A stretch of 64,000 nt of DNA from Albugo candida (Eukaryota; Oomycota; Peronosporomycetes; Albuginales; Albuginaceae), in contig CAJNAR010000179.1 of assembly GCA_905220665.1 (NCBI GenBank), positions 62,001 to 126,000 on the forward strand. Direction: 5' to 3'. The position numbers and the translations under genes are program-made. Below the pieces are notes generated by a model. The model made no database searches. It was not told where the DNA came from and saw only the letters and a program-made list of their open reading frames with translations. Shown here in pieces: positions 63,127-64,000 of this stretch. Positions within the stretch are counted from its first letter, which is position 1. The number at the start of each line of letters is the position of its first letter.

Positions 63127-63598
63127 TCACCTTTGCTTTGATTGCGGTTGCTTCATAGAGTACAAAGGCTTGGGTGAGAAATTCATGTTCTTTTTGGGTT
63201 TGTGGAGGTGCGCGGCACTCGTAAAATTGTGGCGTTGAGGCTTTCCATGTGGTTCGATGCCGCCTTCCGATTGAGAACGAAGCTCCTGAACTTTTTGTTG
63301 GAGACGATGATACAACTCTTGGTGTGTTTCCATAACATCCAACTCGGCCAGAACCTCGTTCACAGCGTCCATTTCATCCAACTCTCGCGCATCTTTGCGT
63401 GACAAATTGTTAATTGTGTGTCATATACGTAATTATGGAAAACATACCGTCTTCTGTAAGCGGAAAGCGTTCAGAATCAAACAAGTCTTCATCCGAAATG
63501 AAACAAGGATCAGACATCTCGTTATAATTAGCGGCGTGTCCTCCCCAATTATGCATCGGGTAGAAGGGTGTGGCTTGCGCGTTGAGCGTTGACAGCAT
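63127..63598 (-). CDS. Small PAM2-motif protein
   Basis: Exons 63598..63448 and 63392..63127 (55-base intron), 138 residues. The N-terminus holds S-T-L-N-A-Q-A-T-P-F-Y-P, a full PAM2 motif (LNxxAxxFxP) that binds the MLLE domain of poly(A)-binding protein. An acidic/aromatic stretch follows, then a helical segment (L-D-E-M-D-A-V-N-E-V-L). The tail is basic. The arrangement recalls plant CID/ERD15-type proteins, but no further domain was seen. A role in mRNA stability or translation is inferred. Confidence 0.7.
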
Positions 63599-63654
63599 TT
63601 GGGGGTTTCAAAGACTTTAGACTTTGATTGTTGTGTGAGCGTAAGAATTATGTA

Positions 63655-63909
63655 ATGGAAGCTCTGAGCGCATTCTTTCAAAATTTGAGACGTTATTCAT
63701 ACCGGTATTGCGCCTTCAAGTTGAACTCATTTATACGCATGAGGTTTTTCAGCAAGCCTAAACCTCTCTCTAATTCGAGTAAGCACGGTGCTGCTGCCAG
63801 CATGAAAAGTTTTGTCGCCAGTACAAAGCGCCAGCTTCGATCACCTAATTTCGGGTCTCCTGAGCTGTGCTACGACGTAGATCTGAGTAAATTGTACGCT
63901 TATTCGTAG
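63655..63909 (+). CDS. Short basic protein or 5' part of a gene leaving the window
   Basis: An 84-codon frame from the ATG at 63655 (M-E-A-L-S-A-F-F-Q) is Arg/Lys/Ser-rich with a possible mitochondrial-type amphipathic start. It ends at a TAG at 63907. The start is 56 bases from that of the divergent PAM2 gene. It could be a complete small gene or a first exon. Confidence 0.35.
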   Translation: MEALSAFFQNLRRYSYRYCAFKLNSFIRMRFFSKPKPLSNSSKHGAAASMKSFVASTKRQLRSPNFGSPELCYDVDLSKLYAYS

Positions 63910-64000
63910 TCCATATTTATCGTGAGTCACGTATTGCGCGTAGACATTCTGCATTACGGCAAACTTTTGTGCAGCTGGATGTCGATCAAGAAACGTGCGA

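Noticed and set aside
1..64000. GGTACC as a common promoter motif
   Set aside because: It appears near several starts, but a 6-mer is expected about 16 times in 64 kb; enrichment cannot be claimed without counting.
1..64000. CRISPR arrays, operons or other prokaryotic systems
   Set aside because: Spliceosomal introns throughout show nuclear eukaryotic DNA; the only regular short repeat is coding.

Overview
This 64-kb window is nuclear DNA of a compact eukaryotic genome, most likely an oomycete. Almost every gene is interrupted by GT-AG introns of only about 43 to 91 bases, most of them 47 to 63, and neighbouring genes are often separated by about 100 bases or less. The gene set includes several features expected of stramenopiles: a tenascin/EGF-type secreted protein of the kind found in stramenopile mastigonemes, a START/FYVE/GAF protein, and a family of short proteins starting M-G-S-Y. 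AT-leaning composition and very tight packing would suit a white-rust (Albugo-like) oomycete, but that genus assignment is inference. About 44 gene models are proposed. Where frames change, I placed exon boundaries by hand from splice signals and protein homology.

Layout. 0-19.7 kb is dense housekeeping: RPS17 (cut by the window edge), an OB-fold ssDNA-binding protein, PIG-S, PEX14 with an extra PUB domain, cytochrome c, NUP35, a pyruvate-carrier subunit, a CRAL-TRIO/PH protein, a very large PH-C2-VASt-VASt-DysF protein, a small membrane protein, TIM22, WDR74, a PEX14-N/SDR fusion, mitochondrial uS15, an N-carbamoylputrescine-amidase-like protein lacking its catalytic Cys, and ALG14. 19.7-23.1 kb is sparse and holds two MGSY-family genes. 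23.1-33.0 kb is dense again: RABL6, CKS1, AsnRS, a mitochondrial carrier, RBM42, WDR75, a coiled-coil protein and LAMTOR4.

33.0-40.8 kb is a mobile-element island. It contains a decayed Ty1/copia retrotransposon (about 5.0 kb, 5-bp target duplication) that itself carries a 165-bp insertion, followed by a decayed Mutator-like DNA transposon with about 140-bp terminal inverted repeats. 40.8-42.0 kb is gene-poor.

42.0-64.0 kb returns to genes: a coiled-coil protein, HAUS1, START/FYVE/GAF, an acylated acidic/serine-rich protein, a Tim17/22-like protein, a PH protein, a MICU-type calcium sensor tail-to-tail with ADP-dependent glucokinase, a third MGSY gene, a GYPPQQ-repeat protein, a CAP-Gly/TBCC fusion tail-to-tail with RPA43, an EGF protein, RPB6, an HTH protein, a damaged SOD-like sequence, a methyltransferase and a PAM2-motif protein.

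Themes. Several genes serve mitochondria (cytochrome c, MPC, TIM22, uS15m, carrier, MICU, Tim17-like), ribosome and Pol I/II biogenesis (WDR74, WDR75, RPA43, RPB6), or membrane and lipid handling (PIG-S, ALG14, CRAL-TRIO, VASt). The most unusual items are domain fusions: two different proteins carry the PEX14 N-terminal docking domain, one joined to PUB and one to a degenerate SDR. The lineage-specific MGSY family has predicted N-myristoylation signals. Functions are inferred from recognisable motifs; no database search could be run.
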